Source: Acetatifactor sp. | GTDB taxonomy: Bacteria > Bacillota > Clostridia > Lachnospirales > Lachnospiraceae | Reading direction: 5' to 3' | Assembly (NCBI GenBank): GCA_016303085.1 | Contig: JAEDMI010000065.1 | Coordinates: 1 to 11,483, forward strand | Length of the DNA: 11,483 nucleotides | In this document: piece by piece, positions 1-6,503 of the stretch | How the letters are laid out: the number at the start of each line of letters is the position of its first letter | Position numbering within the stretch: the first letter of the stretch is position 1 | Notes under the pieces: model-generated | Database searches by the model: none | Seen by the model: the letters and a program-made list of their open reading frames with translations, nothing else | Told to the model about the DNA's origin: nothing | Position numbers and translations under genes: made by a program

Positions 1-720
1 ATCGAGGAGGGCAGGGGAGTCTACGAAAACATCCGAAAATCGGTTATTTTCCTGCTCTCTTCCAATTTGGGTGAAATCATCACCATGTTTCTTGCGGTGG
101 TCTGCGGGCTGGCTTCACCCCTGAAATCCAGCCATATTCTTTGGATTAATCTGATTACGGACTCTATGCCGGCGTTGGCCCTGGGAGTAGATAAAAATGA
201 TGGTCAAAGCCTGATGCGGCAGCTGCCCAGAAAGGCAAAGGAGAGCCTTTTTGCAAGGGGCGGTCTGCTCTGCACCTGCTTTTACGGGGCGCTGATTGCT
301 GCGGTGAGCCTGACGGCGTTTCTCATGCTGCCCTGTGCAATTTTGCACATAAGGGGAATGGAAGTCGAAATTCCGCAGTTGGCGGCTATTCTGGAGGAAC
401 CATGGTTACTCTCCAAGGCCCAGACCTATGCCTTTACGGTTTTGGGTATGAGCCAGCTCTGGCATGCGGTGGGAATGCGGGACACAAGTGTTTCCGTATT
501 TCGCAGAAAGCTTCTGGACAATCCGCTGATGATTTTTGCCTGTATCATCGGCTTTTTGCTTCAGTTCGCGGTGACGGAGGTCCCTGTCCTGATTGAGGCA
601 TTCGGCACCTCCCCGCTTTCCGGCAGGGAGTGGATGCGGCTCAGTATCCTCTCCGCCATGCCTCTGGCAGCACATGAAATTATTGCTTTACTTTTTTCAC
701 CTTCCCCAGCTCGGCATTGA
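1..720 (+). CDS. P2-type (Ca2+-transporting-like) cation ATPase, C-terminal part, 5' truncated by window edge
   Basis: The frame is open from base 1 to the TGA at 718-720, giving 239 residues without a start, so the gene begins upstream. The fragment opens in the conserved EEGRGVYENIRKS stretch that follows the P-domain hinge of P2-type ATPases. TM5 has SSNLGE (N22, E25) and TM6 has NLITD (N50, T53, D54). These match the Ca2+-ligand positions of SERCA TM5/TM6 (N768/E771 and N796/T799/D800). Four further hydrophobic segments (about residues 85-110, 138-160, 178-198 and 208-234) fit TM7-TM10, so the C-terminus is complete. Known for the family: ATP-driven cation export across the plasma membrane with a phospho-Asp intermediate. 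Ca2+ is the likeliest substrate from the ligand set, but the actuator, phosphorylation and nucleotide domains are outside the window. The last 41 bp overlap the convergent GH2 gene, and no terminator was found. Confidence 0.9.
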   Translation: MEEGRGVYENIRKSVIFLLSSNLGEIITMFLAVVCGLASPLKSSHILWINLITDSMPALALGVDKNDGQSLMRQLPRKAKESLFARGGLLCTCFYGALIAAVSLTAFLMLPCAILHIRGMEVEIPQLAAILEEPWLLSKAQTYAFTVLGMSQLWHAVGMRDTSVSVFRRKLLDNPLMIFACIIGFLLQFAVTEVPVLIEAFGTSPLSGREWMRLSILSAMPLAAHEIIALLFSPSPARH

Positions 721-3070
721 TAATCTGCAGGGCGTTTTCCGGTACTTTACTGTCCGGGACGCCGCCCATTCCGGTCATCATGTCTGACAGTTCGTAAAGG
801 GTCTTTTGACCCATCATAGCCAGCATGGATTTTTTCATGCGCATGCCGGTCATGGAATACATGGCACCTGCCAGAATGGAGAAGGCTTCGTCGTTTGCGG
901 AGATATCGTTTATGGTATCGTGCACGGAGAAATGCTCCTCGGAGAATTCCATGGGCGCGTCACTTGCCACGGTGGTCACCTGCTCAAACCAATTTGCGAC
1001 ACCGTCGGCATCATCCTCTTCCTGTGGCAGGGTATAGATGTCCGGTTTTTTCCCGACTTTTTCCAGAGTGATAGAGTCAGACACGGTAAAACTGCTTTGC
1101 ATGGCAGTGTTCCGGATGCCGGAGGGGTAACCGGACGCAGAAGAGTTACCGGAAACGGAATTATTGTCCGAAAACACATACGACGCAGTATCTGCCGTGG
1201 CGGTAAGGAAAGTAAAGCCATTGCTTAGGGGGACATTTTCAAAGAGGAAAACCCTGTCTCCGTGTTGTGTGGCAAAAGGCATACCATTCACATAAAGAGA
1301 AACCCGGGATAGATTAGAATAGACCTTAACGGTGGCTGTGTTCCCGGTCCGCTGGGCGTAGCGTCTGCCACAGAGGTAAACGAAAGGTTCCCTGCTCCAG
1401 TAGGCCTTGTACAAATAAAAAGCTTCCTTCTTTATTTTTCTGTCCATGGTGACAAGTCCCTTGTTGTTCCGTCCGGCAGTCCCGCCCTCGTTTCTGGCGG
1501 CACAGCCGAAATCAAACATATTCCAGACGTGGGTAGCCCAGAGGTAGGGGCGTTCCATGAGAATTTTTGCCATATGCTCGTGGTATTCCGCCTGATAGGC
1601 TTCTGAATAGTCCCGGCATTTGGGCGCGTCGGGTTGGTAGGTAATGATACCCTCTGCACCATATTCCGAGAGCCCCAGACAAATTTCGGGGTGTTTTGCG
1701 TGAAACTCATCCAGCCACTTTTCGTTGTTTTCGTAGGTTCCGCCGTACCAGCCAAAATAGTGGTTATAGCTTTCCACATCCGTAATTCCGTGGAGCGCGC
1801 TGTCCATGGGGAGCATACTTACGTGGGCAATGGTGGTAAGACGGCCGGGGTCAATCTGTTTGACCAGAGCGTTTAAGTCCTCATGATTCCCGATTAGCCC
1901 GGGTTTTTCTCCGGCAATGGTAATCTCATTGGAGATACCCCAGAAACAGATGGAAGGGTGATTGTAGTTCTGATAGATTAAGTCCTCCATCTGCAGACGG
2001 CAGTTTTCATGAGCCTTGGGGTCGTCACTCTGACAGCTGATATAGGGAATTTCCGCCCAGACAATGAAGCCGTACTCGTCACAGGCATCGTAAAAATCTC
2101 TGCTGTGCTGATAGTGGGCAAGGCGCACGGTGTTTGCCCCCAACTCTGCAATCAGTGCGGCATCCTCGTAGTGTTCCTCTCTGGTCAGGGCATTTCCCTT
2201 CCAAAGCCTGTCCTGATGGCGGGAGACGCCTCTGAGCATCATAGGTTTGCCGTTTAAGAAAAATCCCTTTTCCGGGTCTACAGAAAAGCTCCTGATACCG
2301 AAGCGGGAGGAAACCTCGTCCACGGTCTCGTTGCGATAGACCAGTGTTGCAGTGCAGCGATAGAGATAAGGGTCGTCCACACCTTGCCAGAGATGGGGAG
2401 AGGGTAACAGGACATCTGCCTTGGAATCTGCGGAAGGACGCCAAACCTCAGCGACTGCCTTCTCTTCCCTGTCTGTAATCAGATAGCGCACTGTGTAATC
2501 GGGGGAGGGATTTGTCACCCAGCTGTTCAGGTGAAGTATTGCAGCTTGCGAGAGGCTGTCTGCAATCTCCGGTGTGATGGCAAGGCCGCCGGCACCGTGA
2601 AAGGCTACTTCAAAGTGGGTTCCGGGCAAAATCAGCAGATTGACGCCTCGGTACAGTCCTCCGTAAAAAGTAAAGTCTGCCATCTGGGGATAGATGTGGC
2701 TTCGGTTTGTGTTATCTACAGTGATGGTCACAGTGTTGGACTTTGCAGATTGGGATTCTCCCGGATACAGCGCATCTGTCATATCTACGGTAAAGGAAGA
2801 GTAACCGCCCTCGTGACTGCCAAGTTCGCGGTCGTTTACAAATACTTTGGCAGAGAGCCCTGCTGCAAGCACCTCCAGAACAACCCGCTCGCCTTCACGA
2901 AGAGAGGGGGTAGGAAACTGTTTTGTATAAAAATATTCGCCCCTGTCATATTGTCCTTTTCCGTCCATACCGTCCACAGCATTCCAGGTGTGGGGCAGAT
3001 TTACTGTCTCGTGGTGAACACGGTCTTTTGAAAATTGCCAGTTCTCGTTAAATTTGATGGTCTGTCTCAT
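680..3070 (-). CDS. Glycoside hydrolase family 2 protein (beta-galactosidase-like), cytoplasmic
   Basis: The protein has 796 residues and starts at ATG 3070-3068, with GGAAGG about 8 nt upstream. It has the GH2 order: N-terminal jelly-roll sugar-binding domain (about 1-150), Ig-like domain (about 150-265) and TIM barrel (about 265-560). The acid/base is E382 in GISNE and the nucleophile is E469 in LSEYG. RLAHYQHSRDFYDACDEYG and WNMFDFG are typical of bacterial beta-galactosidases. It also carries N535-x-K537 (NNKGL), the spacing that binds the carboxylate in beta-glucuronidases. As I recall, related beta-galactosidase-like GH2 proteins share it, so the sugar is uncertain. There is no signal peptide or membrane segment, so it should act on imported glycosides. 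Beyond the barrel lie an Ig-like region with a Ser/Asn-rich insertion (about 630-653) and a roughly 115-residue tail with a Met-rich stretch (737-768). Its 3' end overlaps the convergent ATPase gene. Confidence 0.9.
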   Translation of the reverse strand: MRQTIKFNENWQFSKDRVHHETVNLPHTWNAVDGMDGKGQYDRGEYFYTKQFPTPSLREGERVVLEVLAAGLSAKVFVNDRELGSHEGGYSSFTVDMTDALYPGESQSAKSNTVTITVDNTNRSHIYPQMADFTFYGGLYRGVNLLILPGTHFEVAFHGAGGLAITPEIADSLSQAAILHLNSWVTNPSPDYTVRYLITDREEKAVAEVWRPSADSKADVLLPSPHLWQGVDDPYLYRCTATLVYRNETVDEVSSRFGIRSFSVDPEKGFFLNGKPMMLRGVSRHQDRLWKGNALTREEHYEDAALIAELGANTVRLAHYQHSRDFYDACDEYGFIVWAEIPYISCQSDDPKAHENCRLQMEDLIYQNYNHPSICFWGISNEITIAGEKPGLIGNHEDLNALVKQIDPGRLTTIAHVSMLPMDSALHGITDVESYNHYFGWYGGTYENNEKWLDEFHAKHPEICLGLSEYGAEGIITYQPDAPKCRDYSEAYQAEYHEHMAKILMERPYLWATHVWNMFDFGCAARNEGGTAGRNNKGLVTMDRKIKKEAFYLYKAYWSREPFVYLCGRRYAQRTGNTATVKVYSNLSRVSLYVNGMPFATQHGDRVFLFENVPLSNGFTFLTATADTASYVFSDNNSVSGNSSASGYPSGIRNTAMQSSFTVSDSITLEKVGKKPDIYTLPQEEDDADGVANWFEQVTTVASDAPMEFSEEHFSVHDTINDISANDEAFSILAGAMYSMTGMRMKKSMLAMMGQKTLYELSDMMTGMGGVPDSKVPENALQIINAELGKVKKVKQ

Positions 3071-3110
3071 GTCTCATCCTTCCGTCGCAACTGCGGCATT
3101 TTTTTGATTT

Positions 3111-3139
3111 AGTATAAACATAGACGATAAAAATATCCA
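3111..3139 (-). promoter_or_regulatory. Candidate promoter of the GH2 gene
   Basis: Read on the minus strand, TGGATA (3139-3134; 4 of 6 to TTGACA), a 17-nt spacer and TATACT (3116-3111; 5 of 6 to TATAAT) lie in AT-rich DNA. The first transcribed base would be about 3104, giving a leader of about 34 nt before the GH2 ATG. This rests on motif match only. Confidence 0.5.
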
Positions 3140-3143
3140 TAAA

Positions 3144-3159
3144 ATTTATGTGAATAAAT
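3144..3159. repeat. Palindrome in the GH2/trpS divergent region, possible operator
   Basis: ATTTAT-gtga-ATAAAT is a perfect 6-bp inverted repeat with a 4-nt centre. It lies just upstream of the candidate GH2 -35 box, where an activator would bind, and about 35 bp upstream of the trpS promoter. AT-rich DNA produces such palindromes by chance, so a regulatory role is only a suggestion. Confidence 0.3.
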
Positions 3160-3193
3160 ATAAAAAAAGTCTGTTTGTGTCTGCTAAAAGTGG

Positions 3194-3222
3194 TTTCCCG
3201 AGGACGAAAACTGTGGTATAAT
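3194..3222 (+). promoter_or_regulatory. trpS promoter with extended -10
   Basis: TATAAT at 3217-3222 is preceded directly by TGG, making an extended -10 (TGnTATAAT). The -35 at 17-nt spacing is TTTCCC (3194-3199), which is weak, as is usual for extended -10 promoters. Initiation near 3229 would give a leader of about 85 nt before the trpS ATG. Confidence 0.7.
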
Positions 3223-3224
3223 GA

Positions 3225-3269
3225 TTCTGCTAACGCAGAATCCAAGTCGGCTGACGCCGTCTTGCCGAC
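3225..3269 (+). promoter_or_regulatory. Structured trpS 5' leader (two adjacent hairpins)
   Basis: Hairpin 1 is TTCTGC (3225-3230), loop TAAC and GCAGAA (3235-3240). Hairpin 2 is GTCGGC (3246-3251) with GCCGAC (3264-3269), with an inner GAC/GTC pairing. A second GCAGAA at 3295-3300 sits immediately before the AAGGGG ribosome-binding site and could pair with the same TTCTGC. There is no U-run after either stem, so these are not terminators. There is no T-box antiterminator-like GGTGG-containing element, although T-boxes are common ahead of trpS in Bacillota. Confidence 0.4.
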
Positions 3270-3313
3270 ACTGCGTGTCTGAAATGAAATGCGAGCAGAA
3301 AAGGGGAAACAGA

Positions 3314-4405
3314 ATGGATAAAATTATTTTGACAGGTGACAGACCTACGGGAAGGCTGCATGTGGGACATTATGTAGGTTCACTGCGCAGGCGCGTGGAA
3401 CTGCAGAATTCAGGGGAATATAAAAAGACATTTATCATGATTGCCGACGCCCAGGCCCTGACGGATAATATTGAAAATCCGGAAAAGGTTCGCCAGAATA
3501 TTATTGAGGTGGCGCTGGATTATATGTCCTGCGGTCTTGACCCCGCAAAATCCACCTTGTTCATCCAGTCTCAGATACCTGAACTGTGTGAGCTGACCTT
3601 CTATTATATGGACCTTGTGACAGTAGCGAGATTACAGAGAAATCCCACTGTAAAGAGTGAAATCCAGATGCGAAATTTCGAGGCCAGCATTCCGGTGGGC
3701 TTTTTTACCTACCCTATCAGCCAGGCTGCTGATATCACAGCCTTTAAAGCGACTACGGTTCCCGTTGGAGACGATCAGTTGCCCATGATTGAGCAGACCA
3801 GAGAAATCGTTCATAAATTCAACACCGTATACGCTCCGGTTTTGGTAGAGCCTACAGCACTTTTGCCTGAGAACGAGGCATGTAAGAGACTGCCCGGCAC
3901 GGACGGAAAGGCGAAGATGAGTAAGTCTCTGGGAAACTGTATCTATCTGGCAGACACTGCAGACGAGGTGCGGACAAAGATTATGAGCATGTATACAGAC
4001 CCTCTTCATTTGCAGGTCAGCGACCCGGGACATCTGGAGGGGAACACCGTGTTCACATATCTGGATGCCTTCTGTAAGCCGGAACACTTTGAAAGATATC
4101 TGCCGGAGTACGCAAATCTGGATGAACTGAAGGCTCATTATCAGAGAGGCGGACTGGGCGATGTGAAGGTAAAGAAGCTTCTGAATAATATCATGCAGGA
4201 GATTCTGGAGCCTATCCGTAACCGTAGAAAGGAACTGGAAAAGGATATTCCCGCGGTGTATGATGTGCTGAGAAGGGGAAGCGAAACGGCAAGAGAGGTA
4301 GCTGCTCAGACCTTATCAGAGGTAAAGAGCGCCATGAGAATCAATTACTTCGAGGATAAAGAACTGATTCGGATGCAGAGTGAAAAATACGAGGGGACAG
4401 TATAA
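3314..4405 (+). CDS. trpS: Tryptophanyl-tRNA synthetase
   Basis: This enzyme charges tRNA-Trp with tryptophan using ATP in the cytoplasm and functions as a homodimer in the family. The 363-residue product is a class I synthetase. The HIGH-type signature is HVGH (16-19) inside TGDRPTGRLHVGHYVGSL. Further landmarks are the GDDQ segment (152-155) and KMSKS (201-205). The TGDRPTG opening is the variant I know from streptococci and Clostridia. The ATG at 3314 is chosen because AAGGGG (3301-3306) lies 7 nt upstream and homologues begin here. The in-frame ATG at 3221 overlaps the -10 box and cannot be used. The gene lies 14 nt before the first possible start (4420) of the next gene and is probably co-transcribed with it. 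The length is slightly above the usual 330-350 residues. No missing motif was seen. Confidence 0.96.
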   Translation: MDKIILTGDRPTGRLHVGHYVGSLRRRVELQNSGEYKKTFIMIADAQALTDNIENPEKVRQNIIEVALDYMSCGLDPAKSTLFIQSQIPELCELTFYYMDLVTVARLQRNPTVKSEIQMRNFEASIPVGFFTYPISQAADITAFKATTVPVGDDQLPMIEQTREIVHKFNTVYAPVLVEPTALLPENEACKRLPGTDGKAKMSKSLGNCIYLADTADEVRTKIMSMYTDPLHLQVSDPGHLEGNTVFTYLDAFCKPEHFERYLPEYANLDELKAHYQRGGLGDVKVKKLLNNIMQEILEPIRNRRKELEKDIPAVYDVLRRGSETAREVAAQTLSEVKSAMRINYFEDKELIRMQSEKYEGTV

Positions 4406-4440
4406 CCATAAAGTCATGAATGGGCAGAATGAGAGACAGT

Positions 4441-5184
4441 ATGAAAAAAGATACGGATGAGTTCGATATGGGAGAACTGGATTTGGAAGAGCTTGACTTG
4501 GAAAATGACTCGGACTGTGAGGAAGAACTGAAGGATGAATTTGAGGACTGGTCGGAGGAGCAGAAACCGTTAAAGCCCGGAACCATGATACTTGTATTTC
4601 TGGGACTTGTGGTATTGGCGGCAATTATCTGCGCCATACTCTGGAACTTTACCCATAGGGATAGCGAAGACGGCGGTAACTCGGGTGTTTCTACGGAAAT
4701 GTCTCAGGAAACCGGAGAAGATTCGTACGCGGTATCCTCCGATGTTGTAAGTGGGGAGGGAATAGCTGTGTCAGAGCCTGATTCTGAAGAGGTGTCATCT
4801 CTGCCCGATGAGGGGACAGGTTCTTTACAGGATCAGGAAGAAAAGGCTGAATCTGTGGCTGGTTCCGAGGCAGAAGACAGTTCTGAATCTACGGCTGCTT
4901 CGGAGGCGGAGAGCGACGATGCCAACCGCGTTAGTACGAAGGACGGCAGAGTCATTGTTTTTACGAACTGTGACGATTTTGTGTCCCCGAAAGAATATGT
5001 AAACTTACGTCTGGAGCCAAGTACCTCGGAAGGGAATGCCACGGTACACTGCAGACTGAACTACGGCGAGACGGTACACAGAACCGGCATCAGCGAGGAT
5101 TCCGGCTGGTCCAGAGTGGAGAAAGATGGTGTGGTCTGCTATGTGGTGACCAGTTATGTGTATGTGGTGGAGGAAACACAGTAG
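4441..5184 (+). CDS. Single-pass membrane protein with extracytoplasmic bacterial SH3 (SH3b) domain
   Basis: The product is 247 residues from ATG 4441. Order: a very acidic N-terminus (about 1-45, many D/E with a repeating G/E-E-L-D-L pattern), one membrane helix (about 49-70), a Ser/Glu-rich low-complexity linker (about 75-163) and a C-terminal SH3b-like domain (about 185-242). The last contains NLRLEPST, a GW pair and a closing Y-V-V-T-S-Y-V strand. The predicted topology is N-terminus inside, SH3b outside. SH3b domains usually bind peptidoglycan or wall peptides, so cell-wall tethering or sensing is inferred; there is no catalytic domain. Start uncertain: in-frame ATGs at 4420 and 4429 lack a Shine-Dalgarno site, while 4441 has a weak GAGAG upstream. 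The linker has a 12-residue imperfect duplication encoded at about 4847-4918. It probably shares the trpS transcript. I do not recognise a named family. Confidence 0.8.
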   Translation: MKKDTDEFDMGELDLEELDLENDSDCEEELKDEFEDWSEEQKPLKPGTMILVFLGLVVLAAIICAILWNFTHRDSEDGGNSGVSTEMSQETGEDSYAVSSDVVSGEGIAVSEPDSEEVSSLPDEGTGSLQDQEEKAESVAGSEAEDSSESTAASEAESDDANRVSTKDGRVIVFTNCDDFVSPKEYVNLRLEPSTSEGNATVHCRLNYGETVHRTGISEDSGWSRVEKDGVVCYVVTSYVYVVEETQ

Positions 5185-5310
5185 ATTCGTAAATATGAAG
5201 AAAACACATGCGCCTGATATTGCAGAGTAAACAAAATGATGTATCGGGAATAAAGTTCCTTCGGATAGGAGATAATGGTAAAAAATCTCTATATTCGGAG
5301 GAATTTGCTT
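5185..5310 (+). other. 126-bp gap before spoVAD with two stacked start signals
   Basis: No terminator hairpin and no convincing sigma-A, sigma-F or sigma-G promoter was recognised. AGGAG (5267-5271) lies only 3 nt before an in-frame ATG at 5275, and GGAGGAA (5297-5303) lies 7 nt before the ATG at 5311. The second is the normal spacing and decides the spoVAD start. Confidence 0.5.
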
Positions 5311-6378
5311 ATGAATCAGAAATTGGGCAAGGCAAGCATAAGACCGGAGCAGCCGGTATATATCTTGAACAGCGGCAGTGTGGTGGGCACGAAAGAAGGA
5401 CAGGGGCCGTTGGGGCTTCTGTTTGATATGGTGGGCGAGGATGATATGTTTGGTTGTGAAACCTGGGAAGAGGCAGAAAGCAGACTACAAAAGGATGCGG
5501 TATATCTGGCATTGACCAAGTCCGGGTTGCAGCCCGAGGATGTCTCTTTTATCTTTGCGGGTGACTTATTGGGTCAATCCATAGCCACATCATTTGGTAT
5601 ATCTACCTATCAGATACCACTATTAGGTGTATATGGTGCCTGTTCTACCTGTGGAGAATCATTGACTCTGGGAGTCATGAGTATTGCGGGCGGATTTGCG
5701 GACAGAGTGGTCTGTGTAACCTCCAGCCATTTTGCCAGTGCGGAGAAGGAGTTCCGGTTTCCTTTGGAATACGGCAATCAAAGACCTCTATCTGCCAGCT
5801 GGACTGTGACCGGAAGCGGTGCATTTGTGTTGGGAAATGAGGAGGCGCTTCAGTCTTATCGGGGAAAGGATATAAGTGTTACACAGAAAAAGGAAAATAG
5901 AGCGAGAGCCTGCATTACGGGAATGACAGTTGGAAAAATCGTAGATTATGGCTTGAAGGATTCCATGAATATGGGTGCGTGTATGGCGCCCGCGGCGGCT
6001 TCTACACTGGAGCAACACTTTATTGACTATGGAAGTCAGCCGGAGGACTATGACAAGATTATTACCGGAGATCTTGGAAAGGTAGGTCAGAGGGTGCTCA
6101 TCGATTTGCTCAGGGACAAAGGCTATGACATTTCGGAGCAACATATGGATTGCGGTATAGAAATCTATGACGGTGATGTGCAGGATACCCATGCAGGGGG
6201 CAGTGGCTGTGGTTGCAGTGCGGTCACCTTATCTGCATATGTCTTAAAGCAATTGGAGGAAAAGAATTGGAAAAAGGTGCTTTTTGTACCTACCGGTGCC
6301 CTGTTAAGTAAAACAAGATTCAACGAGGGAAAGAGTGTACCCGGAATAGCCCATGCCCTGGTACTTGAGACAGTATAG
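5311..6378 (+). CDS. spoVAD: Stage V sporulation protein AD (SpoVAD-like)
   Basis: SpoVAD is a thiolase-fold protein of the SpoVA complex, which moves dipicolinic acid into the forespore and releases it at germination. The 355 residues (B. subtilis about 338) carry family landmarks: KEGQGPLG (28-35), FAGDLLGQS (82-90), GACST (109-113), TSSHFASAEKEFRFPLEYG (137-155), WTVTGSGA (164-171), MAPAAA (225-230), GGSGCGCSA (296-304) and PTGALLS (327-333). C111 is at the thiolase-nucleophile position, although the family is not known to be catalytic. The ATG at 5311 has an ideal GGAGGAA site and matches the homologous N-terminus (MNQKLGK). The upstream ATG at 5275 would add 12 atypical residues. The usual partners spoVAC and spoVAE do not flank it, so it stands alone beside an SH3b protein and a GH8 gene. 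A paralogue or separated operon elsewhere is expected if the strain sporulates. Confidence 0.93.
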   Translation: MNQKLGKASIRPEQPVYILNSGSVVGTKEGQGPLGLLFDMVGEDDMFGCETWEEAESRLQKDAVYLALTKSGLQPEDVSFIFAGDLLGQSIATSFGISTYQIPLLGVYGACSTCGESLTLGVMSIAGGFADRVVCVTSSHFASAEKEFRFPLEYGNQRPLSASWTVTGSGAFVLGNEEALQSYRGKDISVTQKKENRARACITGMTVGKIVDYGLKDSMNMGACMAPAAASTLEQHFIDYGSQPEDYDKIITGDLGKVGQRVLIDLLRDKGYDISEQHMDCGIEIYDGDVQDTHAGGSGCGCSAVTLSAYVLKQLEEKNWKKVLFVPTGALLSKTRFNEGKSVPGIAHALVLETV

Positions 6379-6410
6379 CAAAAAATGAGGACAAAAGAGC
6401 AGATTTAGAC

Positions 6411-6439
6411 AAGACAAGTTCGTTCCGGATAATTATAAT
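6411..6439 (+). promoter_or_regulatory. Promoter of the GH8 gene
   Basis: AAGACA (6411-6416; 4 of 6), a 17-nt spacer and a perfect TATAAT (6434-6439) are seen. Initiation near 6446 leaves a leader of about 58 nt that contains the inverted repeat at 6458-6481. Confidence 0.65.
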
Positions 6440-6457
6440 GATTGCAGCATAAGAGTG

Positions 6458-6481
6458 AATAATCAACTGCTGCTGATTATT
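6458..6481. promoter_or_regulatory. Operator-like inverted repeat between GH8 promoter and gene
   Basis: AATAATCA (6458-6465) and TGATTATT (6474-6481) form a perfect 8-bp inverted repeat with an 8-nt centre. It sits about 12 nt downstream of the expected transcription start and 12 nt before the GGGGG ribosome-binding site. It suits a repressor operator or a weak leader hairpin. The stem has little GC, so it is a poor terminator. Confidence 0.45.
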
Positions 6482-6503
6482 TGTAATTTTTACGGGGGTA
6501 TCT

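Noticed and set aside
806..1228. Open frames antisense to the GH2 gene
   Set aside because: They are shadows of a clearly coding opposite strand, with compositions typical of frame artefacts and no homology I recognise.
3221..3313. Longer trpS start at ATG 3221
   Set aside because: It overlaps the TATAAT box and has no Shine-Dalgarno site. The ATG at 3314 has AAGGGG at normal spacing and matches the family N-terminus.
5196..5270. Sigma-G or sigma-F promoter for spoVAD
   Set aside because: Candidate -35-like TGTATC was followed only by poor -10 matches (CGGATAG), not good enough to report.
6458..6481. Terminator for spoVAD
   Set aside because: The stem has almost no GC and lies downstream of the GH8 promoter, so an operator or leader role fits better.
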